From NCBI GenBank assembly GCA_015663065.1, contig DQSX01000246.1, forward strand, positions 1 through 5,933: a DNA stretch of 5,933 nt. The letters run 5' to 3'. Source of the stretch: Sulfurovum sp. GTDB lineage: Bacteria > Campylobacterota > Campylobacteria > Campylobacterales > Sulfurovaceae. The translations under genes and the position numbers were made by a program. Below are positions 1-5,933 of the stretch, piece by piece; the stretch's first letter is position 1; each line of letters opens with the position of its first letter. The notes beneath the pieces were generated by a model. The model saw only the letters and a program-made list of their open reading frames with translations. It was not told where the DNA came from and searched no databases.

Positions 1-1
1 A

Positions 2-109
2 ATACAACTGGCACATCTTATAGCCATCAAAAATGAACTTTTACCCCTAAACTATAAAAGTGACGAGGCTTTGGGAAAAATACCTCATCAACCTGTAAAG
101 TGCTATTGA
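2..109 (+). CDS. Possible C-terminal end of a plus-strand gene entering from the left (partial, uncertain)
   Basis: Frame 2 is open from the window edge to TGA at 107-109 and gives 35 residues starting IQLAHLIAIKNELLP and ending GKIPHQPVKCY. The composition is protein-like, and convergence with the minus-strand operon would be a normal gene arrangement. It matches no family I recognise, and 35 open codons are weak evidence. It competes with the minus-strand barrel-like fragment over the same bases. Confidence 0.25.
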   Translation: MQLAHLIAIKNELLPLNYKSDEALGKIPHQPVKCY

Positions 110-119
110 AGTAAGTCCA
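27..119 (-). pseudogene. Possible remnant of an outer-membrane beta-barrel (TonB receptor-like) C-terminus
   Basis: Between an in-frame TAG at 120-122 and a TGA at 27-29 the minus strand reads 30 residues ending FFPKPRHFYSLGVKVHF. The last ten residues alternate hydrophobic/polar and finish in Phe, as in the beta-signal of outer-membrane proteins, and a Pro-Arg-aromatic run before the last strand is common in TonB-dependent receptors. No start codon, SD or upstream barrel sequence is present, so at most this is a relic. A plus-strand frame covers the same bases, and a fragment this short could arise by chance. Confidence 0.2.
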
Positions 120-213
120 CTATATTTTCAATAGGACGCCCAATGGCTGCCTTTCCGTCTTTGATGACAATGAGTCTTTTGGAATGACCCCAAAAAACTA
201 GACAAAAAGTAAT
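103..213 (-). pseudogene. Protein-like C-terminal fragment without a start
   Basis: From just after a TGA at 214-216 to a TAG at 103-105, the minus strand encodes 36 residues that include SKRLIVIKDGKAAIGRPIEN, a strand-turn-strand pattern with natural composition. Upstream the same frame carries further stops at 214 and 244, so it is not an intact gene. The IVIKDGK string faintly recalls the end of ABC ATPases, but that is too weak to assign. Confidence 0.25.
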
Positions 214-223
214 TCAGTAATTC
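208..223. repeat. 8-bp tandem duplication (AGTAATTC x2)
   Basis: AGTAATTC is present twice, head to tail, in the gene-poor left end. It could be a replication-slippage product or a scar. It lies beside the point where the minus-strand fragment frame is broken by a stop, which fits local decay. No insertion-sequence end is seen next to it. Confidence 0.5.
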
Positions 224-238
224 GATAATAAAAATGAG

Positions 239-260
239 TAAAATCATTTCATTGATTTTA
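239..260 (-). terminator. AT-rich inverted repeat, possible weak terminator or 3' end hairpin
   Basis: TAAAATCA and TGATTTTA form a perfect 8-bp stem with a 6-nt loop, about 95 nt after the stop of the last operon gene. In the minus direction it is followed within a few bases by a T-rich run (CTCATTTTTATTA). The stem has only one G-C pair, so it is not a strong intrinsic terminator; an mRNA 3'-end hairpin or chance is possible. Confidence 0.3.
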
Positions 261-353
261 TAGTATCCCTGCATACATCTAACCCAAAGACACAAGACCA
301 ACTGCCTCCCGACAACACACAATGATCTACATCATCATAGTCTTGATCTATAG

Positions 354-893
354 TTATAAATGACTTTCAGGTAAATTTATTTTCAACTCATTAGCCAGCT
401 TTAACAATATAGTCTTTTTGTCCTCTATTGAGAGCAACTCTATTGATTGCAATATCTCATCTAACTCTAGAACTGGTTTTTCCATTACGCCAATGTGAGA
501 TTTTTTAATTGCTTTAAGTTTATCCGTAAGAATCTGATTATAGCGATAACAACTCATGCCTTTTTCCCAAGTACTACTTTTCAAAGTTTCACAAAATTCT
601 TCCGCATTGTCTTTGCTGTTTTTCATTGCTTGACGATATACCTTTACGGCTCTTTTAATATTATCCCAGCTAGCACATGTAAGATTAATTGTTCTGTCTT
701 TCATTTCACAGAAATCAACTGTCAATTTTAACAGCTGCTTATGCTCACGTATACTAACTTCATTATTGAAATGCTTTTCAAGCTGCTTAAGTTTTTCAAT
801 ATTTTCCTGACGAGTAGATTTAATTTTAATCAAATCATAATATTGTACAAACAACTCTTTATCGCTCTTGGTCCAATCTATTAATAAATCCAT
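354..893 (-). CDS. Hypothetical 179-aa helical protein, last gene of the operon
   Basis: I do not recognise this family. The protein is rich in Lys, Glu and Leu with few Gly or Pro and reads as mostly alpha-helical. A charged segment at about residues 25-60 (containing NIEKLKQLEKHF) could form a short coiled coil. Four Cys (62, 73, 101, 115) are scattered and do not form a zinc-knuckle pattern. There is no signal peptide or membrane segment. The C-terminal part (about 140-175: LDEILQSIELLSIEDKKTIL and on) looks like a small helical bundle or interaction module. The start is strongly supported by AGGAGG with 10 nt spacing, the SD overlapping the res stop codon, so it is translated with the restriction genes. 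That placement suggests an accessory, regulatory or immunity role in the same system (inference). It does not look like DUF4391 or a methyltransferase. Coding status is good; function is unknown. Confidence 0.8.
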   Translation of the reverse strand: MDLLIDWTKSDKELFVQYYDLIKIKSTRQENIEKLKQLEKHFNNEVSIREHKQLLKLTVDFCEMKDRTINLTCASWDNIKRAVKVYRQAMKNSKDNAEEFCETLKSSTWEKGMSCYRYNQILTDKLKAIKKSHIGVMEKPVLELDEILQSIELLSIEDKKTILLKLANELKINLPESHL

Positions 894-903
894 TACAAAA
901 AAT

Positions 904-909
904 CCTCCT
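904..909 (-). promoter_or_regulatory. Shine-Dalgarno for the 179-aa gene, overlapping the res stop codon
   Basis: A perfect AGGAGG lies 10 nt before the ATG at 893. Its first two bases are the last two of the res TAG stop codon, so ribosomes finishing Res are placed directly on the next start. It is the strongest of the three SDs in the block, which may mean the small protein is made at a comparatively high level (inference). Confidence 0.8.
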
Positions 910-3886
910 ATGGTACACTAATATGGTCTTCAACATCTCCCATCTCCGTAGCCTTAATAAACGCCACATCATCCCCAAGTGCATCAAAGTGAGCAAGTCC
1001 ACAGTCTATCTTGGCTTGTTCCGATGGACGCAATGCATCTGTGAAGAGTGAAGCTTTTGTTTCCACTACAAAGTAAAGTTTCTCTATATCATCTTTTTCT
1101 ATGACGATTGCCCAGTCAGGATTGTAGCTGCCTAGAGGTGTATCTATTTTGAAAAAGCTTGGTAGTTTGGCATAGACTTTAACGCTGCTATTATTTTCAA
1201 ATGAGATAGCAAAGTTTTTCTCTACATCAGAATCATATATCACATAGTCATACACGGACTTTTCACTCTCTTGAAGGTTTTGATTCAGATAGCCGGCCAA
1301 CTCCTGATCTTCAAATATCTCTTGCGCATAGTAGCTGTCATCACCTATCTTTTCATATTTGATGCCATCTACAACAAAGTGCCTCATGGTTCTTTGTATC
1401 ATTCCCATGGCTTGTTCTATAAACTTTTGTGGGTTATTTTTAAACTGCTCCAGCTTACCACTTTTAGTCAATATCTCTACAATGGCCCGACGAGTAAGGT
1501 TTGTCTCATTCTGAAGGTATGTAACGATATCTGGTAGCTCAAAGTCTTTAGGGTTATAGACAAAGCTTGACTCCTCTACTACATCTGCATCCACACCGCC
1601 TTGGGTTATCTCTATGCCTGCTTTACTGTATTGAAATCTTGACTTACCTACAACTAGATGATTACGTATCTCTTTGGCGCAGGCTTCTATGAGCGCAGCT
1701 TCATCAAACTTCACTCTATAGGTTGTTTTATATTTGATCCTATTCCAAAGCTCTGTAAACTCTTCACTTAAGTAGACTTCTTTGTTTAGTGTCACAACTC
1801 TTCTGTTACTTACATCTTTAATGTTAAGATTTCCGGCTACTTTTTTCAAGAGCGAAATGATCTGAGGAGAAACTGCTTCATATCCATCCGGTAATGTCAC
1901 AGAATTAGCTTTTAAATCTAATTTTAGGCTATCTTGTACCTTTCCCTTGTCATCTATGTATTTCTCATCATATAGGTGCTTCCAAAGATCTTCTGATTTA
2001 TCCACTCCAAGATAAACTTCTTCTCCATTTTCATCAGCAGTTACAATGTTGGCAAAAGTATGTTCTTCAATGAGTCCAAACTTAATGCCGGTGTCCTCTT
2101 CTATCTCTTTTTGTAGTTGCTTGGCAAACTCTTCATAAGATTCATTTGCCATCACGGTAAGCGTATTGACATCAAAGCCAAAGACACGCTCTCCTTCCTG
2201 ATTTACACACAGTCTTAATCCACGACCGATCTCTTGTCGTTTCTTGATGACCGTGTTGCTTTCATTGAGTGTACAGATCTGAAAGATGTTAGGGTTGTCC
2301 CAGCCCTCTCTTAGTGCTGAGTGAGAAAAGATGAATTTCAGTTTATTGTCAAGTCCAAGCAGTTTCTCTTTCTCTTTCATAATGAGACTGTATGTATCTT
2401 CATCGTCTTGCGTCTTTCCAGAGGTATCTTTTACTTTACCTTTCTTGTCGATAGAGAAGTATCCGTTGTGTACCTTTTGGGCAATGGTATCTATGTCCAC
2501 ATCTTCAAAGAGAGTTCTATATTTTGGCTTACGGATAAGCTTATTGTACTCCTCTTCAAAGACCAATGCATACTTACCTTGTTGAGCATTACCTTCTTCA
2601 TCATACCAACGGTAGTTAGCAACCTTATCTATAAAAAAGAGGCTCAATACTTTGATGCCTTTCTTGGTAAGTCTAAGTTCCTTCTCCAAATGCTCCTCAA
2701 TGGTTTTTCGTATCTGTAGTCGTTTTCGCTCATCTTCATCTACTCCACCGATAGCTTGCCCCAATTCCAGTATCTCAGGCTTAGAAGTAAAGTCTATATA
2801 CTCAGCACCCTCTTCACAATAGATATCATTGATGATGTACCCACTGTAAATGTTACGTCCACCTGAACGGTCAAAAAGATCATCACTTTGCTTAACCGTA
2901 AGCTTTTTGCGTGATACTGATCCACCCTTCATCACATCTATCTCTACCTTTGCGGTGATAGGACTCTTTTTATTGTCAACAGATAGCAGTTTAATATAGG
3001 CTTTGTTGTTGCCGTCTTCTACTTTAAATTCTGCTACCTCTATCTGCTTAACCAGTTGTTTATTGTAGGCATCTACGGGGTCAAGTTTATACACCATATG
3101 GAGCTTATCTCTATGTGTTGCAGAGTATCTTATGGTACAAAGAGGATTAAGTGACTCTATGGCTTCTTTGGACTTGGATGTGGTGTCAACACTTTGTGGC
3201 TCATCAATGATGACGATGGGATTGGTGGACTGTATGAACTCTATGGGTCTGTATCCACTTAGCTTATCGTTAGTTCGGTGGATGATGTTTGCTTTTGTCT
3301 CTTTACTTGGGTCAGAAAAACTCCTACGGAAAGCATCAATATTAATGACCATGATCTGGATGTAGTCATTGGTAGCAAAGCTTCGTACCTGTTCAAGGTT
3401 TGCAGAATTGTAGGTAAAGTAGTCATACGGAGTATTTTGAAAGGCTGCCCTGAAATGTGTTTCTGTGATCTCAAGCGTTTTATTGACCCCTTCTTTAATG
3501 GCGATGGACGGCACAACGATGATGAATTTCGTAAATCCATACTGTTTGTGCATCTCGAAGATACTCTTGAGGTACACATAGGTTTTCCCCGTACCTGTTT
3601 CCATCTCAACTGTAAAGTCTTTACTGAACTTTCCACTTGTTGGCATAGTGGATTGCTTCAGTCCATTTTGCAACTGGATATTATTGAGATTTTCAACTAT
3701 TTCATCATCCAAAAGATGTAGTTTATTACCATACCCCAGCTCTGTTTCATTGTTGTAAAGTCCATTGTTATCAAAAGAAGGCACAGAGAAGTTACTGGTA
3801 CACACCTCTTGTCCCTCGAAAATATCAGTTACGGACTTGATTGCTTCTTGTTGATACTCTAGGTTTGGGTCAAATTGTATCTTCAT
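908..3886 (-). CDS. Type III restriction enzyme Res-like subunit (SF2 helicase + PD-(D/E)xK nuclease)
   Basis: This 992-aa protein is close to the usual size of type III Res subunits. An N-terminal YQQEAIKSV segment (11-19) acts as a Q-motif-like lead-in. SF2 helicase motifs follow in order: Walker A METGTGKT (95-102), motif Ia IVVPSIAIKEGV (123-134), motif II IIDEPQSVD (226-234), motif III RYSATH (253-258), then, after a long inter-lobe insertion, motif V REGWDNPNIFQ (526-536) and motif VI QEIGRGLR (551-558). A linker leads to a C-terminal nuclease with PDW (923-925) and ETK (942-944), spaced as in PD-(D/E)xK sites, so helicase and nuclease both look intact. In classical type III systems Res uses ATP to travel along or signal on DNA and cuts after Mod recognises the site. 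Here no Mod gene is visible; instead a DUF262-DUF1524 gene ends 3 nt upstream. The start is backed by AAGGAA at 9 nt. Without Mod, target recognition is unexplained: Mod may lie upstream of the window, or the DUF262 protein may direct it. Confidence 0.95.
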   Translation of the reverse strand: MKIQFDPNLEYQQEAIKSVTDIFEGQEVCTSNFSVPSFDNNGLYNNETELGYGNKLHLLDDEIVENLNNIQLQNGLKQSTMPTSGKFSKDFTVEMETGTGKTYVYLKSIFEMHKQYGFTKFIIVVPSIAIKEGVNKTLEITETHFRAAFQNTPYDYFTYNSANLEQVRSFATNDYIQIMVINIDAFRRSFSDPSKETKANIIHRTNDKLSGYRPIEFIQSTNPIVIIDEPQSVDTTSKSKEAIESLNPLCTIRYSATHRDKLHMVYKLDPVDAYNKQLVKQIEVAEFKVEDGNNKAYIKLLSVDNKKSPITAKVEIDVMKGGSVSRKKLTVKQSDDLFDRSGGRNIYSGYIINDIYCEEGAEYIDFTSKPEILELGQAIGGVDEDERKRLQIRKTIEEHLEKELRLTKKGIKVLSLFFIDKVANYRWYDEEGNAQQGKYALVFEEEYNKLIRKPKYRTLFEDVDIDTIAQKVHNGYFSIDKKGKVKDTSGKTQDDEDTYSLIMKEKEKLLGLDNKLKFIFSHSALREGWDNPNIFQICTLNESNTVIKKRQEIGRGLRLCVNQEGERVFGFDVNTLTVMANESYEEFAKQLQKEIEEDTGIKFGLIEEHTFANIVTADENGEEVYLGVDKSEDLWKHLYDEKYIDDKGKVQDSLKLDLKANSVTLPDGYEAVSPQIISLLKKVAGNLNIKDVSNRRVVTLNKEVYLSEEFTELWNRIKYKTTYRVKFDEAALIEACAKEIRNHLVVGKSRFQYSKAGIEITQGGVDADVVEESSFVYNPKDFELPDIVTYLQNETNLTRRAIVEILTKSGKLEQFKNNPQKFIEQAMGMIQRTMRHFVVDGIKYEKIGDDSYYAQEIFEDQELAGYLNQNLQESEKSVYDYVIYDSDVEKNFAISFENNSSVKVYAKLPSFFKIDTPLGSYNPDWAIVIEKDDIEKLYFVVETKASLFTDALRPSEQAKIDCGLAHFDALGDDVAFIKATEMGDVEDHISVP

Positions 3887-3889
3887 AGC

Positions 3890-5635
3890 TTAATTTTCCT
3901 TATCTTCATCAGTCTCTTCAAAGCCAATTAGATTAGCAATATGATTTTGAATGATCTTTTCTCTATGATCTACAAAGTCATTAAAGGCTTTCGTAATTTC
4001 TTCTTTTGTACTGTTTTCATTTACAGAAAGAAGTATCTTGTACATAGCATCATTTATAAAATGTTTTTCCAGTATAGCCTTAACACTCTTTTTGTCGTTC
4101 CCATTGTTTTTCAACATCTCCTGAAGGTAAATACCTGGTGCTTTCTTGGAAATTCTTTTATTTGTCTTTGATCCGATCAATGTTCGATTTGCCACCATAT
4201 CCCAGTCTACTTCAACACCTTTGTTTTCAAGGTATTTTTTCGGAAAGATGTGATGGTCATCCAATTCATCTGAAAACTTTAATTTATCATTCTCGTAGAA
4301 GTCTTTTGCATCGTGCATAAAAAGTAGATTGAACACACCCTTGTAAACTGAATTGCCAGCATACTTCTTGTCTTTGATCGTAAATGTCTTAAAAAGCATA
4401 TTTCGCATTTCCAATACAACTTCAGGTACTTTGCTATCATCATCAAACCACTTCATAAGATCTTTATAGTCCTTGGTTAGTTTTGTATCTGTTGATCCTG
4501 CATATCGCTCACCAAAAACTGACGACCAGTACCATTGGTTTATCTTAGCTATATCTTTTTCTTCATGTTTAAAAAGTGCCAACATCACCACCGCCATGGG
4601 CTTATACGGGAGCCACTTACTAACATCACCTACCCCGTACTCATTTTTATCAAGAAGCCTCTCCAGTACTGCATCATTGAATACATCAGCTGTCTCTTCC
4701 CAGATCTTCTGATTGATGTGTTTTTCATCTATCTTCAACATGTCACGTGCCTTAATACTTAATCCCTCATATAAAGCAATTGCTTGGATAAAATAATAAG
4801 GAACTGTCGTATCTCTTTTGTTATCAAGAGCGAACTTTTGAATATTTAAATGCTCACCAAAACTCTTTTCCCATTCTTCTCTAAGGTTCAGGAACTTATA
4901 GAGTCTTGCAGTGAGTAGATCAAACACAGATAGCTTCACACCCGTTCTATTTATTTTCTCAAACAATACCGCAATAGTTTCAGGTTTTTCTCCCAAAGAC
5001 ACATCTAGTGTCAAGACATTATAATTAATTACATTATTGATGTAATCCCGTATTTTCCGTCCATCTTCATCACTAAAGTCTTCTTTGTAATTTTCATACC
5101 ATACCTCAGTAAAATCATCTTTCAAAAAAGAGAATGGTATAAGCTTCTCCTCCTTGAGGGTTTGCATATCATAAGCACCATCATCATCCAAAAGAGCTTT
5201 ATATTTCCTATAGTATATTGACCAACTAAATACAGCATCATCAATATTATCATTGAGAAGTTCGTCTATTTTGATAAAAAACCTATAAGGATGAGACACA
5301 TTTTTCAATGTTGTTTCAGGACAATAGAGCGCATAAAAGTACGAACTTAGCCGTTGTTGCCCATCCAATATTAATAAGCTAGAATTTGCACGATAATCAG
5401 GGTTCACCAGTTTTGCACCCTCTATAGCAATAGTTTTAAACGGTGGATTACTTGGCTCCACATTGTGCACTAAAAATGTTCCTATGAACATATCTTCAAG
5501 CAGTGATTTCAACAACTCTTCCACATCTTGACGTGTCCAAACAAAGTTACGCTGAAAATCCGGAAGCATCACTTCGCCCTTATACGCCTTTTTTGTTAAG
5601 TCCAATAAACTTTTTGATCCTTGGCTAAGTTGCAT
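3890..5635 (-). CDS. Fused DUF262-DUF1524 (HNH) protein, GmrSD/BrxU-type restriction nuclease
   Basis: This 581-aa protein begins with a DUF262 domain (about residues 8-245): LPDFQRNFVW (24-33), a helix and IGTFLV (51-56), the hallmark DGQQR (91-95), and FEKINRTGVKLS (225-236). A helical middle (about 250-440) leads to a DUF1524 HNH-type nuclease domain with DDHHIFPKKYL (459-469), N483/R484/L486 and TNKRIS (491-496), so the expected metal-binding His and Asn residues are present. In this family (GmrSD, BrxU, SspE) DUF262 is the nucleotide-using regulatory half and DUF1524 cuts DNA, usually modified phage DNA. Length and fused layout resemble single-chain GmrSD and BrxU. The start is supported by an SD (AGGGGA, 7 nt spacing), and the domain begins right after it. 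It lies 3 nt from the genes on both sides, so it is probably co-translated with the Res-like protein. That suggests a partner or a backup nuclease in one defence island. Which DNA modification it senses, if any, cannot be told. Confidence 0.92.
   Translation of the reverse strand: MQLSQGSKSLLDLTKKAYKGEVMLPDFQRNFVWTRQDVEELLKSLLEDMFIGTFLVHNVEPSNPPFKTIAIEGAKLVNPDYRANSSLLILDGQQRLSSYFYALYCPETTLKNVSHPYRFFIKIDELLNDNIDDAVFSWSIYYRKYKALLDDDGAYDMQTLKEEKLIPFSFLKDDFTEVWYENYKEDFSDEDGRKIRDYINNVINYNVLTLDVSLGEKPETIAVLFEKINRTGVKLSVFDLLTARLYKFLNLREEWEKSFGEHLNIQKFALDNKRDTTVPYYFIQAIALYEGLSIKARDMLKIDEKHINQKIWEETADVFNDAVLERLLDKNEYGVGDVSKWLPYKPMAVVMLALFKHEEKDIAKINQWYWSSVFGERYAGSTDTKLTKDYKDLMKWFDDDSKVPEVVLEMRNMLFKTFTIKDKKYAGNSVYKGVFNLLFMHDAKDFYENDKLKFSDELDDHHIFPKKYLENKGVEVDWDMVANRTLIGSKTNKRISKKAPGIYLQEMLKNNGNDKKSVKAILEKHFINDAMYKILLSVNENSTKEEITKAFNDFVDHREKIIQNHIANLIGFEETDEDKEN
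3896..3901 (-). promoter_or_regulatory. Shine-Dalgarno for the Res-like gene
   Basis: AAGGAA sits 9 nt before the ATG at 3886, inside the last Lys-Glu codons of the DUF262-DUF1524 gene, whose TAA stop follows. It supports the chosen start and coupled translation of the two nucleases. Confidence 0.7.
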
Positions 5636-5638
5636 TTG

Positions 5639-5933
5639 CTAATCCCCTAAATCGTTTTCCAAATTATCTTTAAGCTGTTTCATGTTTTTGAAAAAGATTA
5701 CTGGATAATCTTTCAAATCAAATTCCAACTTGGTTCCTTCTTTTGCCAGATAGATTGGTATTTTTCCTATGCCATGTACATAACCAGCTTCATAGAACAC
5801 ATTAGGCCGAGAGTGCGTCAAGTCTACAATTACAAACTCTGCTTTTCTAATTGATTCAAGCATTCTATCAGTAATTCTTTCATTAGAGTGAACTTCATCA
5901 ACCCTTTCTGCTTCTATGCCACATCGTGATGCA
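5639..5933 (-). CDS. Nucleoside 2-deoxyribosyltransferase-like / TIR-like protein, C-terminal part (5' end outside window)
   Basis: The frame stays open to the window edge, so an ATG at 5863 is internal and the true start lies beyond 5933. The 97 visible residues match the end of the nucleoside 2-deoxyribosyltransferase-like fold: RVDEVHSNERIT, then a helix, a hydrophobic strand ending in VDLT (Asp at visible residue 37), then PNVFYEAGYVHGIGK. By family knowledge the Glu of YEAGY (visible residue 48, codon 5789-5791) aligns with the catalytic Glu of deoxyribosyltransferases and of related TIR-like NAD-cleaving effectors. The tail FDLKDYPVIFF followed by a charged helix is also usual for this group. 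The protein is probably cytosolic and acts on nucleotides, nucleosides or NAD, but the substrate cannot be read from this part. It ends in TAG 3 nt before the DUF262 gene, whose SD lies inside its last codons, so they share an mRNA. It could instead be a non-catalytic nucleotide sensor. Fold confidence is high; function confidence is low. Confidence 0.8.
   Translation of the reverse strand, partial: ASRCGIEAERVDEVHSNERITDRMLESIRKAEFVIVDLTHSRPNVFYEAGYVHGIGKIPIYLAKEGTKLEFDLKDYPVIFFKNMKQLKDNLENDLGD
5643..5648 (-). promoter_or_regulatory. Shine-Dalgarno for the DUF262-DUF1524 gene
   Basis: AGGGGA lies 7 nt before the ATG at 5635. It is made from the Gly-Asp codons that precede the TAG stop of the upstream deoxyribosyltransferase-like gene. 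This fixes the DUF262 start and implies translational coupling of the two genes. Confidence 0.75.

Larger units (their letters stand above)
1..353. other. Gene-poor left end with short reading-frame fragments; probable decayed boundary
   Basis: No intact gene is supported here. Several short stretches read like protein but are cut by stops. On the minus strand, 213-103 ends in KRLIVIKDGKAAIGRPIEN plus a few residues, and 119-27 ends in PRHFYSLGVKVHF. On the plus strand, 2-109 is open from the edge and ends in GKIPHQPVKCY. The two minus-strand fragments lie in different frames, and the second overlaps the plus-strand one, so not all can be genuine. The simplest reading is decayed ends of older genes flanking the restriction operon. 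No promoter, tRNA or insertion-sequence terminus was seen. Confidence 0.5.

Noticed and set aside
128..322. A 64-codon minus-strand frame from a TTG start containing a hydrophobic run (a possible small membrane protein).
   Set aside because: There is no SD before the TTG or before either internal ATG. The hydrophobicity comes from AT-rich DNA read in frame, and a different frame of the same strand looks more protein-like at 103-213.
244..348. Minus-strand reading containing VLSGGSWS, reminiscent of the GGSW motif of formylglycine-generating-enzyme-like domains.
   Set aside because: Only a four-residue match, followed by a stop and without the usual downstream Arg/Gly-rich motif; probably chance.
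896..903. Short homopolymer (six A on the plus strand) between res and the 179-aa gene, considered as a phase-variation tract.
   Set aside because: It is too short, lies in the non-coding spacer, and no longer simple repeat of the kind seen in phase-variable type III systems occurs in the window.
2321..2719. A 132-codon plus-strand frame antisense to the Res gene.
   Set aside because: It is fully antisense to the inter-lobe part of Res, with Phe/Leu-rich composition typical of an antisense shadow of a Lys/Glu-rich gene.
3185..3211. DEPQ instead of DEAD/DEAH in motif II of the Res-like protein, considered as a possible inactivating change.
   Set aside because: From family knowledge, DEPQ/DEPH followed by an SAT motif is usual for type III Res-like proteins, and both acidic residues are kept.
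3259..3721. Long alternative frames on both strands (up to about 147 codons) opposite or inside the Res gene near its start.
   Set aside because: They lie entirely within the helicase core of the Res gene, whose motifs are unambiguous, and their translations have no recognisable motif.
5861..5863. ATG at 5863 as the true start of the deoxyribosyltransferase-like gene.
   Set aside because: The frame continues open to the window edge, and the upstream residues (RVDEVHSNERIT) match the family's conserved region, so the start is further upstream.

Overview
The window is AT-rich bacterial DNA carrying a compact four-gene block on the minus strand, read from right to left, with a roughly 350-base gene-poor stretch at the left end. 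Every junction in the block has a recognisable Shine-Dalgarno sequence (AGGGGA, AAGGAA, AGGAGG). This argues against Bacteroidota, where such sites are usually weak. AT-rich composition, clear SD sites and the general look of the proteins would fit a Gram-negative such as a Campylobacterota member (Sulfurimonas/Sulfurovum-like), but that is a weak guess. A possible outer-membrane-protein tail at the left edge also points to a Gram-negative.

Layout in transcription order: (1) 5933-5639, the C-terminal 97 residues of a nucleoside 2-deoxyribosyltransferase-like / TIR-like protein, its N-terminus lying outside the window; (2) 5635-3890, a 581-aa fused DUF262-DUF1524 protein, the architecture of type IV, modification-dependent restriction enzymes such as GmrSD and BrxU and of the phosphorothioate-sensing SspE; (3) 3886-908, a 992-aa type III restriction Res-like subunit with a superfamily 2 helicase core and an intact C-terminal PD-(D/E)xK nuclease; (4) 893-354, a 179-aa, lysine-rich, probably helical protein of unknown family. 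Gaps are 3, 3 and 14 nt, and each downstream SD lies in the end of the gene before it, so the four are almost certainly one translationally coupled operon.

The biological reading (inference) is an anti-phage or anti-plasmid island in which a type III-like DNA translocase/nuclease is co-produced with a DUF262/HNH nuclease and possibly a nucleotide- or NAD-acting effector. No methyltransferase (Mod) gene is visible. It may lie upstream of base 5933; if it does not, this would be a methylation-independent composite system.

The left end (1-353) holds no intact gene. It contains short protein-like reading-frame fragments on both strands, an AT-rich 8-bp inverted repeat that could mark the 3' end of the operon transcript, and an 8-bp tandem duplication. 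It looks like a decayed boundary of the island. No tRNA, rRNA, CRISPR array or complete mobile element was seen.
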